From the NCBI RefSeq assembly GCF_001757995.1, contig NZ_LXLV01000062.1, positions 310,001-374,000 of the forward strand: a stretch of 64,000 nucleotides of DNA, read 5' to 3'. Positions 28,666-38,329 of the stretch are shown here, piece by piece. Under the pieces are notes generated by a model. It did not search any database, had not been told where the DNA came from, and worked only from the letters and a program-made list of their open reading frames with translations. The position numbers and the translations under genes were made by a program. Origin of the DNA: Bacillus mycoides (GTDB lineage: Bacteria > Bacillota > Bacilli > Bacillales > Bacillaceae_G). Position 1 is the first letter of the stretch. Each line of letters opens with the position of its first letter.

Positions 28666-29166
28666 TCATTTTCTGACAACCACTTCATTTGTTTGTAGCG
28701 GTCCATATGATACTCCTTTATATTGAAATGTATATGTAGCCTGAAATAATGAATTGGGAGGAGCTTTATCTTTATTTGCTTTTATTTGACAAATTAATTC
28801 TACCTTTTCACTCGGCGATAAATTATCGATTCGCCACCTTACAAGCTGAAATAAAAACTCACTGATTCCCTTATCTGCTTTTAAAGAGTTTGGGATATAC
28901 GTGAAATAATCACGAATCATATGACTTACAACTACTCGCGAAATCATTTCAACGCCTTTATTTTCAACTTCAAGTCGAATAATTAGTATGTCATTAACAT
29001 CATAGATCATCTCATATGAAAATTTTTCTTTATACATACTACGGATTTGCAATGTAACTGCTACATTGGATGCTTCCGTGTCCTTTTTAGAACCATCAAT
29101 CCACAAAACCGGCTGTAACGGTATAGAATACCTTCCTTGATCCGAAATTCGTTTCCATATTTTCAC
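28666..29166 (-). CDS. Protein with DUF11-like surface domain, function unknown
   Basis: Protein of 166 residues, beta-rich, with the phrase IIRLEVENKGVEMISRVVVSHMIRDYFTYIPNS, which is the IxxxNxG-type core of DUF11/CARDB-like immunoglobulin folds. It has no signal peptide or membrane segment, odd for a fold usually found outside the cell. It is monocistronic with a terminator. Confidence 0.6.
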   Translation of the reverse strand: MKIWKRISDQGRYSIPLQPVLWIDGSKKDTEASNVAVTLQIRSMYKEKFSYEMIYDVNDILIIRLEVENKGVEMISRVVVSHMIRDYFTYIPNSLKADKGISEFLFQLVRWRIDNLSPSEKVELICQIKANKDKAPPNSLFQATYTFQYKGVSYGPLQTNEVVVRK

Positions 29167-29427
29167 AATATATTCACCTCATTCCAGATATATCATCTAT
29201 ACAACTGTATTCTGCCTCTCGATGCAATAAACTACACTTAGAAAAAATATTTAGCTTGTTACAAACCATATTAAATTTTTCTTTTCCTTTTATCCTATTC
29301 GACAATATAAAGAAAAAACCATTTTTAATATGTTGACACAGGTTATTCTTTATTAAATTTTTTTTTACAATTTCCTTCCTTGACTACATAACAAAATAAA
29401 TTCTTACTCTCTCTTTTGGTCAATATA

Positions 29428-29585
29428 ATAAAGTGAAACTTTAATCAGTGTGGGTTTTGTCCATCCCCCACTGATTATTAGCCTTCACCAATCGGGCTTT
29501 TACGGGCAGTTGATCTCCCACCTAACTTCCTCGCACTCGCCGAATTTTGGGGTGGGAGTCTTACTGCCCGTTAAAGCGGGATAAA
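29428..29585 (+). repeat. bcr1-type interspersed repeat, copy 2
   Basis: Flanked by ATAAA at 29428-29432 and 29581-29585. The first stem reads AATCAGTGTGGG / CCCCCACTGATT, and the inner stem TCCCACCT / GGGTGGGA, where copies 1 and 3 have TCCCGCCT / AGGTGGGA. Pairing is thus kept despite base changes. It lies just upstream of the MFS promoter. The preceding 29167-29427 is AT-rich and shows nothing else. Confidence 0.85.
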
Positions 29586-29606
29586 ATACTTTGGCTTAAG
29601 AAAACA

Positions 29607-29635
29607 TTTACCTTTTAGTCAAATTTGACTATAAT
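29607..29635 (+). promoter_or_regulatory. Promoter with 16-bp palindromic operator upstream of the MFS gene
   Basis: TAGTCAAATTTGACTA (29616-29631) is a perfect 16-bp palindrome lying between a -35-like TTTACC (29607-29612) and TATAAT (29630-29635), 17 bases apart. A repressor dimer bound here would block the promoter. The sequence resembles MarR-type sites. The cognate repressor could instead be the downstream PadR gene. Confidence 0.55.
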
Positions 29636-29779
29636 ATAATCTATGATTTCCATTCTTTATATCATGTAAGATCAATTTTTATAAATAAAGAGGGAACGAA
29701 ACAAACTGTACACAAAGGTTTTTATTCACTACATCTAAAAACTTAAGTTAGTTTAGTTTTTATTAAAGGAGGGCTACTT

Positions 29780-31321
29780 TTGGAAGTACAACTATCAAAA
29801 AACGATTCAAGTAAAACAAAATTTGTTGTTGCTGGTTTACTACTTGGTATTCTAATGGCAGCAATGGATAACACAATCGTCGCAACTGCGATGGCAACGA
29901 TTGTCGGAGACTTAGGAGGGTTCGACAAATTCGTTTGGGTCACATCTGCCTACATGGTAGCAACAATGGCCGGAATGCCTATTTTCGGTAAGCTGTCTGA
30001 TATGTACGGACGGAAACGCTTTTATATTGGCGGATTAATTCTCTTCTTATTTGGTTCTGCACTTTGCGGGACAGCATCAAGTATTGAACAACTAAGCATT
30101 TATAGAGCCATTCAAGGAATTGGTGGCGGCGCTCTTATGCCTATCGCATTTACAATTATGTATGATATATTCCCGCCTGAAAAGCGTGGGAAAATGACAG
30201 GACTATTTGGTGCTGTTTTCGGAACATCTAGTGTTTTCGGACCTTTATTAGGTGCTTACATTACAGATTATATAAGTTGGCACTGGGTCTTCTATATTAA
30301 TATTCCATTAGGACTTATTTCCTTCTTCTTCATTACTAAATACTACAACGAGTCTCTAGAATATCGAAAACAAAAAATTGACTGGGCTGGTGCTATTACG
30401 CTTGTCATTAGTATCGTTTGCTTAATGTTTGCTTTAGAACTTGGTGGTAAAGAATATGCATGGGACTCTAATGTGATTATTGGTTTATTTTCAACTGTTG
30501 TTATTCTGCTTATTATTTTCTTCTTTGTAGAAAGAAACGCAACCGAGCCTATTATTTCTTTCCATTTATTTAAAAAACCTTTATTTGCAGCTAGCCAAGG
30601 TGTTGCCTTTTTCTATGGCGCAGCTTTTATCATCTGTACAGTTTATATTCCAATCTTCGTTCAAGGTGTTCTCGGTGGTTCAGCCTCAAATGCTGGATTA
30701 ATTTTGACACCTATGATGGTAGGATCTGTAATTGGAAGTCAAACTGGTGGACAATTAGCTTCACGAACAAGTTATCGTAACATCATGATAGTATCTGGAG
30801 TTTTCTTCGTTCTTGGTATTTATTTACTAAGTACTTTAACTATGGAAACACCTCGTACACTCGTAACAATGTTTATGGTGCTTGCTGGACTTGGAGTTGG
30901 ATTCTCCTTCTCAGTTTTAAGTATGGCATCTATTCACAAACTAGAAATGAGAGATCGCGGTTCTGCTACATCAACGAACTCATTCTTCCGTTCACTCGGA
31001 ATGACCCTTGGCGTCACGATTTTCGGTACGATTCAAAATCATGTTTTCACTGATAAATTAAAAGCAGTCTTCCCTCCTGAACTAGCAAAAATGGCTCCTA
31101 AAGGTGGCGATACAAGCTTTTTATTATCACCAAATGCTACTGAAAAGCTACCTCCTGAAGTACTAATTGGAATTAAGGAGGCTCTTGCAACATCTATTGC
31201 TAATACATTTTTCTGGGCACTTATCCCAGCTACGCTAAGTATAATTTGTATTTTACTTATGGGAAATGAACGTCTTTTAACAGGACCAAAAACGAAGCAA
31301 AAACAAAAACAAGTAAGCTAA
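29780..31321 (+). CDS. MFS drug efflux pump, DHA2 (14-TM, EmrB/QacA) type
   Basis: Protein of 513 residues with about 14 hydrophobic helices. The early motif D (AAMDNTIVATAMATI), motif A (GKLSDMYGRKRFY) and motif C-like GAVFGTSSVFGPLLGA identify a proton-driven multidrug transporter. The TTG start follows AAAGGAGGG. It is followed by a PadR regulator gene, so the pair is probably a drug-inducible efflux unit. Specific substrates cannot be told. Confidence 0.92.
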   Translation: MEVQLSKNDSSKTKFVVAGLLLGILMAAMDNTIVATAMATIVGDLGGFDKFVWVTSAYMVATMAGMPIFGKLSDMYGRKRFYIGGLILFLFGSALCGTASSIEQLSIYRAIQGIGGGALMPIAFTIMYDIFPPEKRGKMTGLFGAVFGTSSVFGPLLGAYITDYISWHWVFYINIPLGLISFFFITKYYNESLEYRKQKIDWAGAITLVISIVCLMFALELGGKEYAWDSNVIIGLFSTVVILLIIFFFVERNATEPIISFHLFKKPLFAASQGVAFFYGAAFIICTVYIPIFVQGVLGGSASNAGLILTPMMVGSVIGSQTGGQLASRTSYRNIMIVSGVFFVLGIYLLSTLTMETPRTLVTMFMVLAGLGVGFSFSVLSMASIHKLEMRDRGSATSTNSFFRSLGMTLGVTIFGTIQNHVFTDKLKAVFPPELAKMAPKGGDTSFLLSPNATEKLPPEVLIGIKEALATSIANTFFWALIPATLSIICILLMGNERLLTGPKTKQKQKQVS

Positions 31322-31333
31322 TATAGAAAAACG

Positions 31334-31376
31334 AAACGGTATATCCCTTTATGAAAGAGGATATACCGTTTATAAT
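31334..31376 (+). promoter_or_regulatory. Palindrome and -10 between the MFS and PadR genes
   Basis: AAACGGTATATCC / GGATATACCGTTT forms a 13-bp inverted repeat (31334-31371). TATAAT overlaps its end (31371-31376), 36 bases before the PadR ATG. With no U tract it looks more like an operator or an mRNA hairpin than a terminator. Confidence 0.5.
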
Positions 31377-31412
31377 ATATATAAAGTTTCTATATACAGG
31401 AGTTGAGACAGC

Positions 31413-31970
31413 ATGAGCATGAAATTAGTCATTCTCGGCTTGTTACTTGAAGGAGATAAACATCCATATGAAGTGCAGCACATAATGAAAGAAAGACAAA
31501 TGGATTGTTATATTAAATATGCCAAGGGATCGCTATACTATGCCTTCGAGCAATTAGAAAAACAAGGTGCGATTTGTGTTACAAATATTGTTCGAGACAC
31601 AAATAGACCAGATAAGACAATCTTCCATATAACTGAAGAAGGCAAAGCCCTTTTCCACACTTTATTATTAAAACAATTTGAAGCGAAAAACCAAATATAT
31701 AAACCTATTTATTCTGCGCTCTCTTTCGCTCACTTTAGCGACGAACAAGCACTAGTTCCTATTTTGGAAAAAAAGAGAGATGATACTGTTCAATACTTAC
31801 ATACAATGCAAACGATATACAATCATAACAAACAACTAGTTCCCCGTGCTCAACTGTATATTCTACAAAGCGTCATTGAGCATATTAATGTTGAGTTACG
31901 TTGGCTAAACACACTCTTACAAGATGCAACTGCAGGTCGTCTTTCAGAAATAGGTGTAGATAATGATTAA
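31413..31970 (+). CDS. PadR-family transcriptional regulator
   Basis: Protein of 185 residues: an N-terminal winged helix (LVILGLLLEGDKHPYEVQHI and GSLYYAFEQLEKQGAI) and a longer C-terminal helical dimerisation domain (PadR subfamily 2). Such regulators commonly repress an adjacent efflux gene until a compound binds. Its place right after the MFS gene supports that. Shine-Dalgarno AGGAG, then ATG at 31413. A strong terminator follows. Confidence 0.88.
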   Translation: MSMKLVILGLLLEGDKHPYEVQHIMKERQMDCYIKYAKGSLYYAFEQLEKQGAICVTNIVRDTNRPDKTIFHITEEGKALFHTLLLKQFEAKNQIYKPIYSALSFAHFSDEQALVPILEKKRDDTVQYLHTMQTIYNHNKQLVPRAQLYILQSVIEHINVELRWLNTLLQDATAGRLSEIGVDND

Positions 31971-32011
31971 GTTTTTCTAAAAGAGGTGCCTCCTCTTTTA
32001 GAAAAACTTAA
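31967..32011 (+). terminator. Terminator after the PadR gene
   Basis: AAGTTTTTCTAAAAGAGG-TGCC-TCCTCTTTTAGAAAAACTT, an 18-bp stem directly at the stop codon. Confidence 0.85.
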
Positions 32012-32132
32012 TACTATAATTATTCCTCGCAACTCAAAACACCCTCATTTTAATAATAAATACCTATTAAAAACTCTTAATTTTCTGAATAAAAAGAAAT
32101 AAAAAACTTTAGAATTTTCTTATTTTAAAACA

Positions 32133-32162
32133 GTGGACAAAATTCCGAAAATTGTGTTAGAA
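32133..32162 (+). promoter_or_regulatory. SigA promoter of the metE leader
   Basis: TGGACA (32133-32138), 18-base spacer, TAGAAT (32157-32162), about 40 bases before the riboswitch core. Confidence 0.6.
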
Positions 32163-32205
32163 TTTGTTTCAATATCATATCTCTTGTTAAATTCCTTTCA
32201 AAAGG

Positions 32206-32370
32206 AAAATAGGTACACGAACATTTCACTTCGTGTTTCAAAGGGAAGTTTGGTGAAACTCCAACACGGTCCCGCCACTGTAAATGCTGAGATTTCTTTT
32301 TGGTGCCACTGTGAAAACGGGAAGGTGAAAGAAATTATATGAAGCATAAGTCAGGAGACCTGCCTATTTT
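32206..32370 (+). promoter_or_regulatory. Cobalamin (B12) riboswitch upstream of metE
   Basis: The leader has the conserved cobalamin aptamer order: GGGAA, TGGTGAAACTCCAACACGG, CCCGCCACTGTAA, then GGGAAGGTG, and the B12 box AAGTCAGGAGACCTGCC. The outer stem P1 pairs AAAATAGG (32206-32213) with CCTATTTT near 32363-32370. Controlling the B12-independent methionine synthase with B12 is a well-known logic: cobalamin turns metE off. Confidence 0.95.
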
Positions 32371-32511
32371 AACAACACTGATAGACTCACGGATGATGAT
32401 GAGGTGTTAAGAACAAAAAGGAAGGCTTATTTTTCTATGCCTTTATGCTTTTTGTTATAGGTATTTCCGAGTAAACGGAAATGCTTACTTTCAATTAGGG
32501 AGGAATTTAAA
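32371..32511 (+). promoter_or_regulatory. Expression platform of the metE riboswitch
   Basis: ACAAAAAG...CTTTTTGT with inner AAGGC / GCCTT (about 32413-32457) can form a long imperfect terminator-like stem, though the U run lies inside the stem. ATTTCCG / CGGAAAT at about 32463-32482 forms a small hairpin before the Shine-Dalgarno AGGGAGG. Which of them is the switch cannot be decided by eye. Confidence 0.55.
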
Positions 32512-34800
32512 ATGGCAATTCAAACAAGTAACTTAGGTTATCCACGTATCGGACTACAACGAGAGTGGAAAAAAACATTGGAAGCTTTTTGGTCCAATAA
32601 AATTGATGAAGAACAATTTTTAACGACAATGAAAGAAATTCGCCTTCAACACGTCAAAGTACAGCAAGAAAAAGGCATTGAATTAATTCCAGTTGGCGAT
32701 TTTACATATTATGACCACGTTCTGGATACGGCCTACATGTTAGGATTCATCCCGTCACGTTTTTCAGAGTTTACCTCTTACCTTGATGTATATTTTGCAA
32801 TGGCACGCGGCTCTAAAGATCACGTTGCTTCTGAAATGACAAAATGGTTTAACACAAACTATCATTACATTGTTCCTGAATATGAAGAAGGATTACAAAT
32901 CTCTTTAAAAGACAATCGTCCTCTTCGTTTATATGAAGAAGCGAAAAAAGAGTTAGGCGTTGATGGAAAACCAGTTATTTTAGGACCTTATACATTCCTA
33001 AAACTAGCAAAAGGTTATAACGAAGAGCAATTTGCCACTATTTTAAAAGAGCTAGTTGCACCTTATGTACAATTATTCTCTGAATTACACGCAGCTGGAG
33101 CACAAATTATTCAAGTTGACGAACCAATCTTCGCATCTTTAACAAAAGATGAAATTAATCAAGCGAAAGAACTTTACGAAGCTATTCATAAAGAAGTTCC
33201 GAATGCTAATCTTCTTCTACAAACATATTTTGATAGTGTAGAAGAGAACTATGAAGAAATTATTACATTCCCTGTTTCTGGTATTGGATTAGACTTTGTT
33301 CATGGCAAAGAAGGTAATGTAAATGCTATTTCAAAATATGGATTCCCGGCTGATAAAATTTTAGCCATCGGTTGTATAGATGGCCGTAACATTTGGAGAG
33401 CTGATCTTGATGATGTACTTTCTTTATTTACAACATTACAAAATCAAATCACAGCAAAAGGTTTAATTGTTCAACCTTCTTGTAGCTTATTGCATACTCC
33501 AATTGATAAAACGGAAGAAACGCACTTAGCAAGTGAATTATTTGATGCACTTGCATTTGCTAATCAAAAATTAGAAGAACTAGTCCTTATCCATTCTGCT
33601 CTTACTAAAGGTGTAGAAAGCATCAGTAGCGATTTGACAACATATCGTAATGCACATCATGCAATCCGCTCATCAGCTGCACGTAATCGTGAAGATGTAA
33701 AAGTGGCACGTACATCACTTAAAGAAGATGATTTCTCACGTCCTCTTCCATTTGAAAAACGATATGAACTACAGCAAGTAGCTTTACAATTACCGTTGTT
33801 ACCAACAACAACTATCGGTAGCTTCCCGCAAACATCTGAAGTTCGTCAAACACGTAAACAGTGGCGTAACGGCGATATTACAAATGAACAATATAACCAG
33901 TTCATTGAAAAAGAAACTGCAAAGTGGATTCGTTACCAAGAAGATATTGGTCTTGATGTACTAGTACATGGTGAATTCGAAAGAACTGACATGGTGGAAT
34001 ATTTTGGAGAAAGACTTGCTGGTTTCTCCTTTACTAAAAACGGATGGGTACAATCATACGGTTCTCGTTGCGTAAAACCACCTGTTATTTATGGTGATGT
34101 TGCCTTTATAAGTGGAATGACTATTAAAGAAACTGTATATGCACAAAGCTTAACAGAGAAAGTAGTAAAAGGTATGCTAACTGGACCTGTCACTATTTTA
34201 AATTGGTCATTCGTTCGAAATGATATTTCAAGAAAAGAAGTTTCATATCAAATTGCATTAGCACTTCGTCATGAAATTGAATTACTTGAATCTTCCGGAA
34301 TTAGAGTAATCCAAGTCGATGAACCTGCACTTCGTGAAGGTATGCCGTTAAAAGAAAAAGATTGGGATGCTTACATTACATGGGCAGTTCAATCATTCCT
34401 TTTAGCAACATCTTCTGTAGAAAATGAAACACAAATTCATACTCATATGTGTTACAGTAACTTCGAAGATATTGTAGATGCAATTCGTGCGTTAGATGCA
34501 GATGTTATTTCTATCGAAACATCAAGAAGTCATGGAGAATTTATTAATACATTAAAACATACAACATATGAAAAAGGAATTGGTCTAGGTGTATATGATA
34601 TTCATAGCCCACGTGTCCCAAGTAAAGATGAAATGTTCACAATCGTGGAACAATCTTTACAAGTATGTGATCCTAAATATTTCTGGATTAATCCAGACTG
34701 TGGTTTAAAAACACGAAGAACTGAGGAAGTTATCCCTGCTTTAGAGCACATGGTTCAGGCAGCAAAAGACGCTCGTTCTCTCCTAAAAACAAACGCATAA
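32512..34800 (+). CDS. metE: Cobalamin-independent methionine synthase
   Basis: Protein of 762 residues that transfers a methyl group from methyl-tetrahydropteroyltriglutamate to homocysteine. It has two (beta/alpha)8 domains: the N-terminal half starts [18 protein letters not shown], and the C-terminal catalytic half starts [16 protein letters not shown]. Zinc ligands are seen in HTHMCYSNF and in NPDCGLKTR. Length is normal. It is monocistronic, behind a B12 riboswitch and before a strong terminator. Confidence 0.96.
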   Translation: MAIQTSNLGYPRIGLQREWKKTLEAFWSNKIDEEQFLTTMKEIRLQHVKVQQEKGIELIPVGDFTYYDHVLDTAYMLGFIPSRFSEFTSYLDVYFAMARGSKDHVASEMTKWFNTNYHYIVPEYEEGLQISLKDNRPLRLYEEAKKELGVDGKPVILGPYTFLKLAKGYNEEQFATILKELVAPYVQLFSELHAAGAQIIQVDEPIFASLTKDEINQAKELYEAIHKEVPNANLLLQTYFDSVEENYEEIITFPVSGIGLDFVHGKEGNVNAISKYGFPADKILAIGCIDGRNIWRADLDDVLSLFTTLQNQITAKGLIVQPSCSLLHTPIDKTEETHLASELFDALAFANQKLEELVLIHSALTKGVESISSDLTTYRNAHHAIRSSAARNREDVKVARTSLKEDDFSRPLPFEKRYELQQVALQLPLLPTTTIGSFPQTSEVRQTRKQWRNGDITNEQYNQFIEKETAKWIRYQEDIGLDVLVHGEFERTDMVEYFGERLAGFSFTKNGWVQSYGSRCVKPPVIYGDVAFISGMTIKETVYAQSLTEKVVKGMLTGPVTILNWSFVRNDISRKEVSYQIALALRHEIELLESSGIRVIQVDEPALREGMPLKEKDWDAYITWAVQSFLLATSSVENETQIHTHMCYSNFEDIVDAIRALDADVISIETSRSHGEFINTLKHTTYEKGIGLGVYDIHSPRVPSKDEMFTIVEQSLQVCDPKYFWINPDCGLKTRRTEEVIPALEHMVQAAKDARSLLKTNA

Positions 34801-34801
34801 T

Positions 34802-34844
34802 AAAAAAAACGTGTTATCCTTCAAAAAGGATAACACGTTTTTTT
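34802..34844. terminator. Bidirectional terminator after metE
   Basis: AAAAAACGTGTTATCCTT / AAGGATAACACGTTTTTT stem with long T tracts on both strands. Confidence 0.92.
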
Positions 34845-35232
34845 ATTCTACACTCTCAAAATAGAAGTCGTATTGTACTTTATATAATTCATCGTCTGTT
34901 GGCTCTTCAAGAGGAGTTGCCTGCAAGACTATCACATATTCCCCGTTCGGAATAGGAATATGCAATTTATTAGAAAGAATACTTGTTATATATACTTCTT
35001 CATTCTTCACTGTGAAAGGAACTGATATCGTTCTAACCACTTCTTCTTTCTCAATATGATTTCCGCAAGTAACTTCCACTTCACAAGTATAGTCAGAGAT
35101 TGCTTCAAAAATAATAGCTCCATCCACCTCAGCATAGCCTCTTTCAAAATCTTCAGGAGTCCAATCTACATAAGGCTGCTGACCATCATAATTCATTATC
35201 ATTAATTGCGAATATGAAATTGTTAATTCCAT
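34843..35232 (-). CDS. nin: NucA inhibitor Nin (ComJ)
   Basis: Acidic protein of 129 residues (MELTISYSQLMIMNYDGQQP at the start; PFTVKNEEVYITSI). It matches ComJ/Nin, the specific inhibitor of the DNA-entry nuclease NucA, and lies 39 bases after nucA as in the B. subtilis nucA-nin operon. It lacks a signal peptide, consistent with protecting the cytoplasm. Glu/Asp-rich composition would suit binding a basic nuclease. Confidence 0.85.
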   Translation of the reverse strand: MELTISYSQLMIMNYDGQQPYVDWTPEDFERGYAEVDGAIIFEAISDYTCEVEVTCGNHIEKEEVVRTISVPFTVKNEEVYITSILSNKLHIPIPNGEYVIVLQATPLEEPTDDELYKVQYDFYFESVE

Positions 35233-35271
35233 AACTATCCCTCTCCTCCACTATGAAATGTATGCTATTTA

Positions 35272-35706
35272 CTATTTCACTTCAAATTTCACACGCGTAC
35301 CATCTGGATATTTGTCTAGCTTATTCCCTACCCAAGAACCTGCACCGCGGTTATCTGCTGGACTTATATATTCAATATGAGCTCCTTTTCCGCCTTCCTT
35401 ACACATCGCCATCGGCCATTCATCACGGTCATAACCTTTCTTCGTCGGATATGGCGCTAACGATAATTTCCTTCTATCCGCTGCACCATTACGATCAATT
35501 GTACACATTTCTGAATGCCCTTCTTTTATAGCATCCGTTATATGTTTTCCGGTCTCTGGATATCGTTCTTTCGGGAACTCTAGAATTTGATCATACGTAG
35601 TTGTTTTTTTAGTACTTGTCTCCTCTGGCACAAGTACTTCATATACCGCTACCAAAAGAGAAAGAATTGCAATAATTGAAATGATAATACCTTTAAATTG
35701 CTTCAT
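35272..35706 (-). CDS. nucA: DNA-entry nuclease NucA (ComI)
   Basis: Protein of 144 residues with an N-terminal membrane anchor ([20 protein letters not shown]) and an NucA/NucB nuclease domain. The signature [13 protein letters not shown], then [13 protein letters not shown] and [15 protein letters not shown], has the His-less DEWP/N core of this family. In B. subtilis NucA is membrane-bound and cleaves DNA during competence uptake. Paired with its inhibitor gene, it forms a nuclease/immunity unit. I could not find a full ComK box upstream; a -10 TATAAT is at 35746-35751 (minus). Confidence 0.88.
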   Translation of the reverse strand: MKQFKGIIISIIAILSLLVAVYEVLVPEETSTKKTTTYDQILEFPKERYPETGKHITDAIKEGHSEMCTIDRNGAADRRKLSLAPYPTKKGYDRDEWPMAMCKEGGKGAHIEYISPADNRGAGSWVGNKLDKYPDGTRVKFEVK

Positions 35707-35942
35707 GTGTACCTCCGTGTTCCTACCAATTTCTTTTCCTCAGTTATTATAACAAACTTCTTCTATGTATGTTTTCAGACATTATTTTAGCTCTTCCTCT
35801 CCATTCCGCCAAAAACATTCATTTTTCCTCATCTTTTCACTAATGCTGTAGAAAACTAATAACCTTCCGACATTCTTTTTCAAAGGAAGTCCTCATAAAA
35901 GATTGAAATGATATATACGATACTTTTTGGGGAGGAACTATC

Positions 35943-36686
35943 ATGGAAGCTATTTATAAAACGAAAGATGTTACAAATAAAACAGGTATCCCAAAACATA
36001 TAGTCCGAAAATATAGCCAACTCTTAGAGGAACACGGCTATATCATTTCAAAAACAGCTGATGCTCGTATTTATAAATTGGATGATTTAAAACTATTGAA
36101 ATCTATACATGAAAGAGCTGCTACATTACAAGAAGATATTTCAGAAACAATACCTATTATTTTAAAAGAAAAAGAGGCCCCACCTGTACCTGTTATTCAA
36201 GATAAACAAGAAGTGCAACCAAAAGAAGATGGGCGTAACTTTGAGGAGTTCATGTTAAAACTTGAAATGCTTGCTCAATTAAATGAAGCAATTATTCATC
36301 AAAACTCTACTCTCATTACACAAAATCGTTTAAAAGACGAGAAATTAGATGAACTAATGCAACAAGTTTATGTAAAAGAAGGCTCTCAAGAAAAAATGTT
36401 ACAAGAGCTAGTTATTCACGCCGCTCAAACAGATGCACTCCAAAAAGAAAAGATGGACTTATTAATGAATCATATGTATAAGCGAGAATCAAAACAAGAA
36501 GAAAAAATGAATAAACTTGTCAATCAAATCTACAATAAAGACAGCAACCGTGATACACAACTTATGCAAGTTATTCGTGAAATTCAAGAAACAAAAAGAT
36601 TAGTTGCCGCCTCAAAAGAGCAAAGTTTCTTTCAATCATTTAAAAGTTTATTCGTTCGAACAAAACAAGAAAAAATAAATGAATGA
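35943..36686 (+). CDS. MerR-like DNA-binding protein with five 18-residue repeats (DUF3967-like tail)
   Basis: Protein of 247 residues. Residues 1-55 form a MerR-type winged helix (TKDVTNKTGIPKHIVRKYSQ). After a Pro-rich linker (79-95) a coiled coil follows with five exact 18-residue units at 121-138, 139-156, 157-174, 175-192 and 193-210, consensus xxxxYxKxSxxEEKMxxL. The tail IREIQETKRLVAASKEQ then SFFQSFKSLF resembles DUF3967. The layout recalls polar or chromosome-anchoring proteins such as RacA, but the sequence does not match RacA, so I leave the function open. Monocistronic. Confidence 0.75.
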   Translation: MEAIYKTKDVTNKTGIPKHIVRKYSQLLEEHGYIISKTADARIYKLDDLKLLKSIHERAATLQEDISETIPIILKEKEAPPVPVIQDKQEVQPKEDGRNFEEFMLKLEMLAQLNEAIIHQNSTLITQNRLKDEKLDELMQQVYVKEGSQEKMLQELVIHAAQTDALQKEKMDLLMNHMYKRESKQEEKMNKLVNQIYNKDSNRDTQLMQVIREIQETKRLVAASKEQSFFQSFKSLFVRTKQEKINE

Positions 36687-36715
36687 AATTTTGTATATTT
36701 TTCTAATGCACGACA

Positions 36716-36750
36716 AAATAAAAAGTTACCTTCTACCGGTAACTTTTATT
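36716..36750. terminator. Bidirectional terminator
   Basis: AAAAGTTACC-TTCTACC-GGTAACTTTT, between the MerR-like gene and the converging kinase gene. Confidence 0.85.
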
Positions 36751-38020
36751 CCTTATATCGTACAGCTGGCAATATAATAATAGCTTCAGTTCCTTTTCCG
36801 CTTTCACTTTTATATTCCAATGTACCATTATGTGCTTGTAAAATACTAAATGTTACCATAAGGCCTAATCCTGTCCCCTTTTCTTTTAAAGAATAATACG
36901 GTTGTCCAAGCCTTGCTAACTGTTCCTTTGTCATTCCAACACCACTATCTTTAACTCTTATTATTATCATTTCATCTTTTTGAATAGCTGTTACTTTTAA
37001 ATACCCTTTGTTTCCTTGAATTGCTTCAATACCGTTTTTAACAACATTCATAATAGCTTGCTTCAATTTCGTCTTATCACCGATAGTATAAAGGCTCTCA
37101 GAAATCTCAACTTGCAAATAAACGCCCTGCATCGCTGCAAATGATGACATAAGAGTTGTCATTTCAATTAATTGTGCTGATAAACAAATATGTTCTTTTT
37201 TTTCAATTTGAGGCCTTGCTAAATTTAAATAATCTGAAATAATCTGTTCAGCACGATCCAGTTCAGCTAATACGAGACGCATATAATCTTTGTTTTTTAC
37301 GTCTTCCGTACTCTCTAGCAATTGAATAAACCCTCGTACAACAGTGAGAGGGTTTCGAACTTCATGTGCAACACTTGCAGCTAACTCACTTACAATATTA
37401 AGTTTTTCTGATTTTTGCATTTCTGTACGCAATAATGCATTTTCGTTTAAATACTCAGTCAAATACACTTGAAATACCATTGTCATAACCATAATAAGTG
37501 ATGCAAATATATACCCACTATATAGATTAGATATGTACGGTGTAAAACCTGTTTCTAAAAGGACATTCAACATCCCAACTACTAATGAAACAAGAACATA
37601 AAATGATGCAATCATAAAAGCTAATATTAGCTTCTTATCTCTTGAAAAAAGAGACCATTTCTTTGACAAAAACAATGGAATTATCGAAAGAAATATAACT
37701 TCTACGATAGGCAACCAACTGAGCCCCTTAAAAATCCATTCATATGCAACAAAAATAATGGCAGGGATGAGCCCAACAATCCCACCATATAAAAAACCAC
37801 TAACAATTGGGATTGGATGAAAATTGTATCCGCAAACGGTACCAAAACAAATAGAGTATGTCATGGAGAGAACGAGTGTAACGCTAGATAAAAACATAAT
37901 AAAGTAGCGATTAGGCTTCGGAAGCATTTCTTGATAACGATTTAAACGAATCGCTTCATATAAAAATAGTGGTAAAATAATGATGGCAATTTGGATCATT
38001 AAATCACGAATCAGCTCCAT
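36746..38020 (-). CDS. KinB-like sporulation histidine kinase
   Basis: Protein of 424 residues with about six membrane helices (residues 5-195, 5TM-5TMR-like) and a cytoplasmic kinase. The H box is AHEVRNPLTVVRGFIQLLES, with the phospho-His in AHE. Then the N box NVVKNGIEAI, G1 VKDSGVGM, and G2 KGTGLGLMV. The extended H box PLTVVRGFxQLL is typical of kinases feeding the Spo0F phosphorelay. No response regulator gene is adjacent, another trait of sporulation kinases. It may be the counterpart of one of the B. anthracis sporulation kinases. Confidence 0.85.
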   Translation of the reverse strand: MELIRDLMIQIAIIILPLFLYEAIRLNRYQEMLPKPNRYFIMFLSSVTLVLSMTYSICFGTVCGYNFHPIPIVSGFLYGGIVGLIPAIIFVAYEWIFKGLSWLPIVEVIFLSIIPLFLSKKWSLFSRDKKLILAFMIASFYVLVSLVVGMLNVLLETGFTPYISNLYSGYIFASLIMVMTMVFQVYLTEYLNENALLRTEMQKSEKLNIVSELAASVAHEVRNPLTVVRGFIQLLESTEDVKNKDYMRLVLAELDRAEQIISDYLNLARPQIEKKEHICLSAQLIEMTTLMSSFAAMQGVYLQVEISESLYTIGDKTKLKQAIMNVVKNGIEAIQGNKGYLKVTAIQKDEMIIIRVKDSGVGMTKEQLARLGQPYYSLKEKGTGLGLMVTFSILQAHNGTLEYKSESGKGTEAIIILPAVRYKE

Positions 38021-38329
38021 AGCCTCTCATCCCCTATATGTATTTTGATATGATTATATCATTTTATAAGTCGATTTGTTTTAAAATTTTGATTTTTCTT
38101 AACATTTTTGTTAATTATTTGTTAACAACTAATAATAAATGTTACAAATTTCCGAAATGATTGTAAACCCTGTACCAAATTTCCTTCGTGCAGTATACAA
38201 TGAATACGGATTACAAAGAAAATAAAAAACACTTCACTAGACGGACAACTATCGCAAAATACAGCATATAATCCATACTATCTATGTTTACAAATAAGTG
38301 ATCATTACTTTAGTAGGAGGAAGATAAAT
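38021..38329. other. Intergenic region upstream of the 66-residue gene
   Basis: About 310 AT-rich bases between divergent genes. TATAAT at 38267-38272 lacks a good -35. I see no hairpin or operator-like palindrome. Confidence 0.3.

Noticed and set aside
35943-36686. Identification as RacA
   Set aside because: Only the MerR-like head plus coiled coil agrees; length and sequence differ from the RacA proteins I know.
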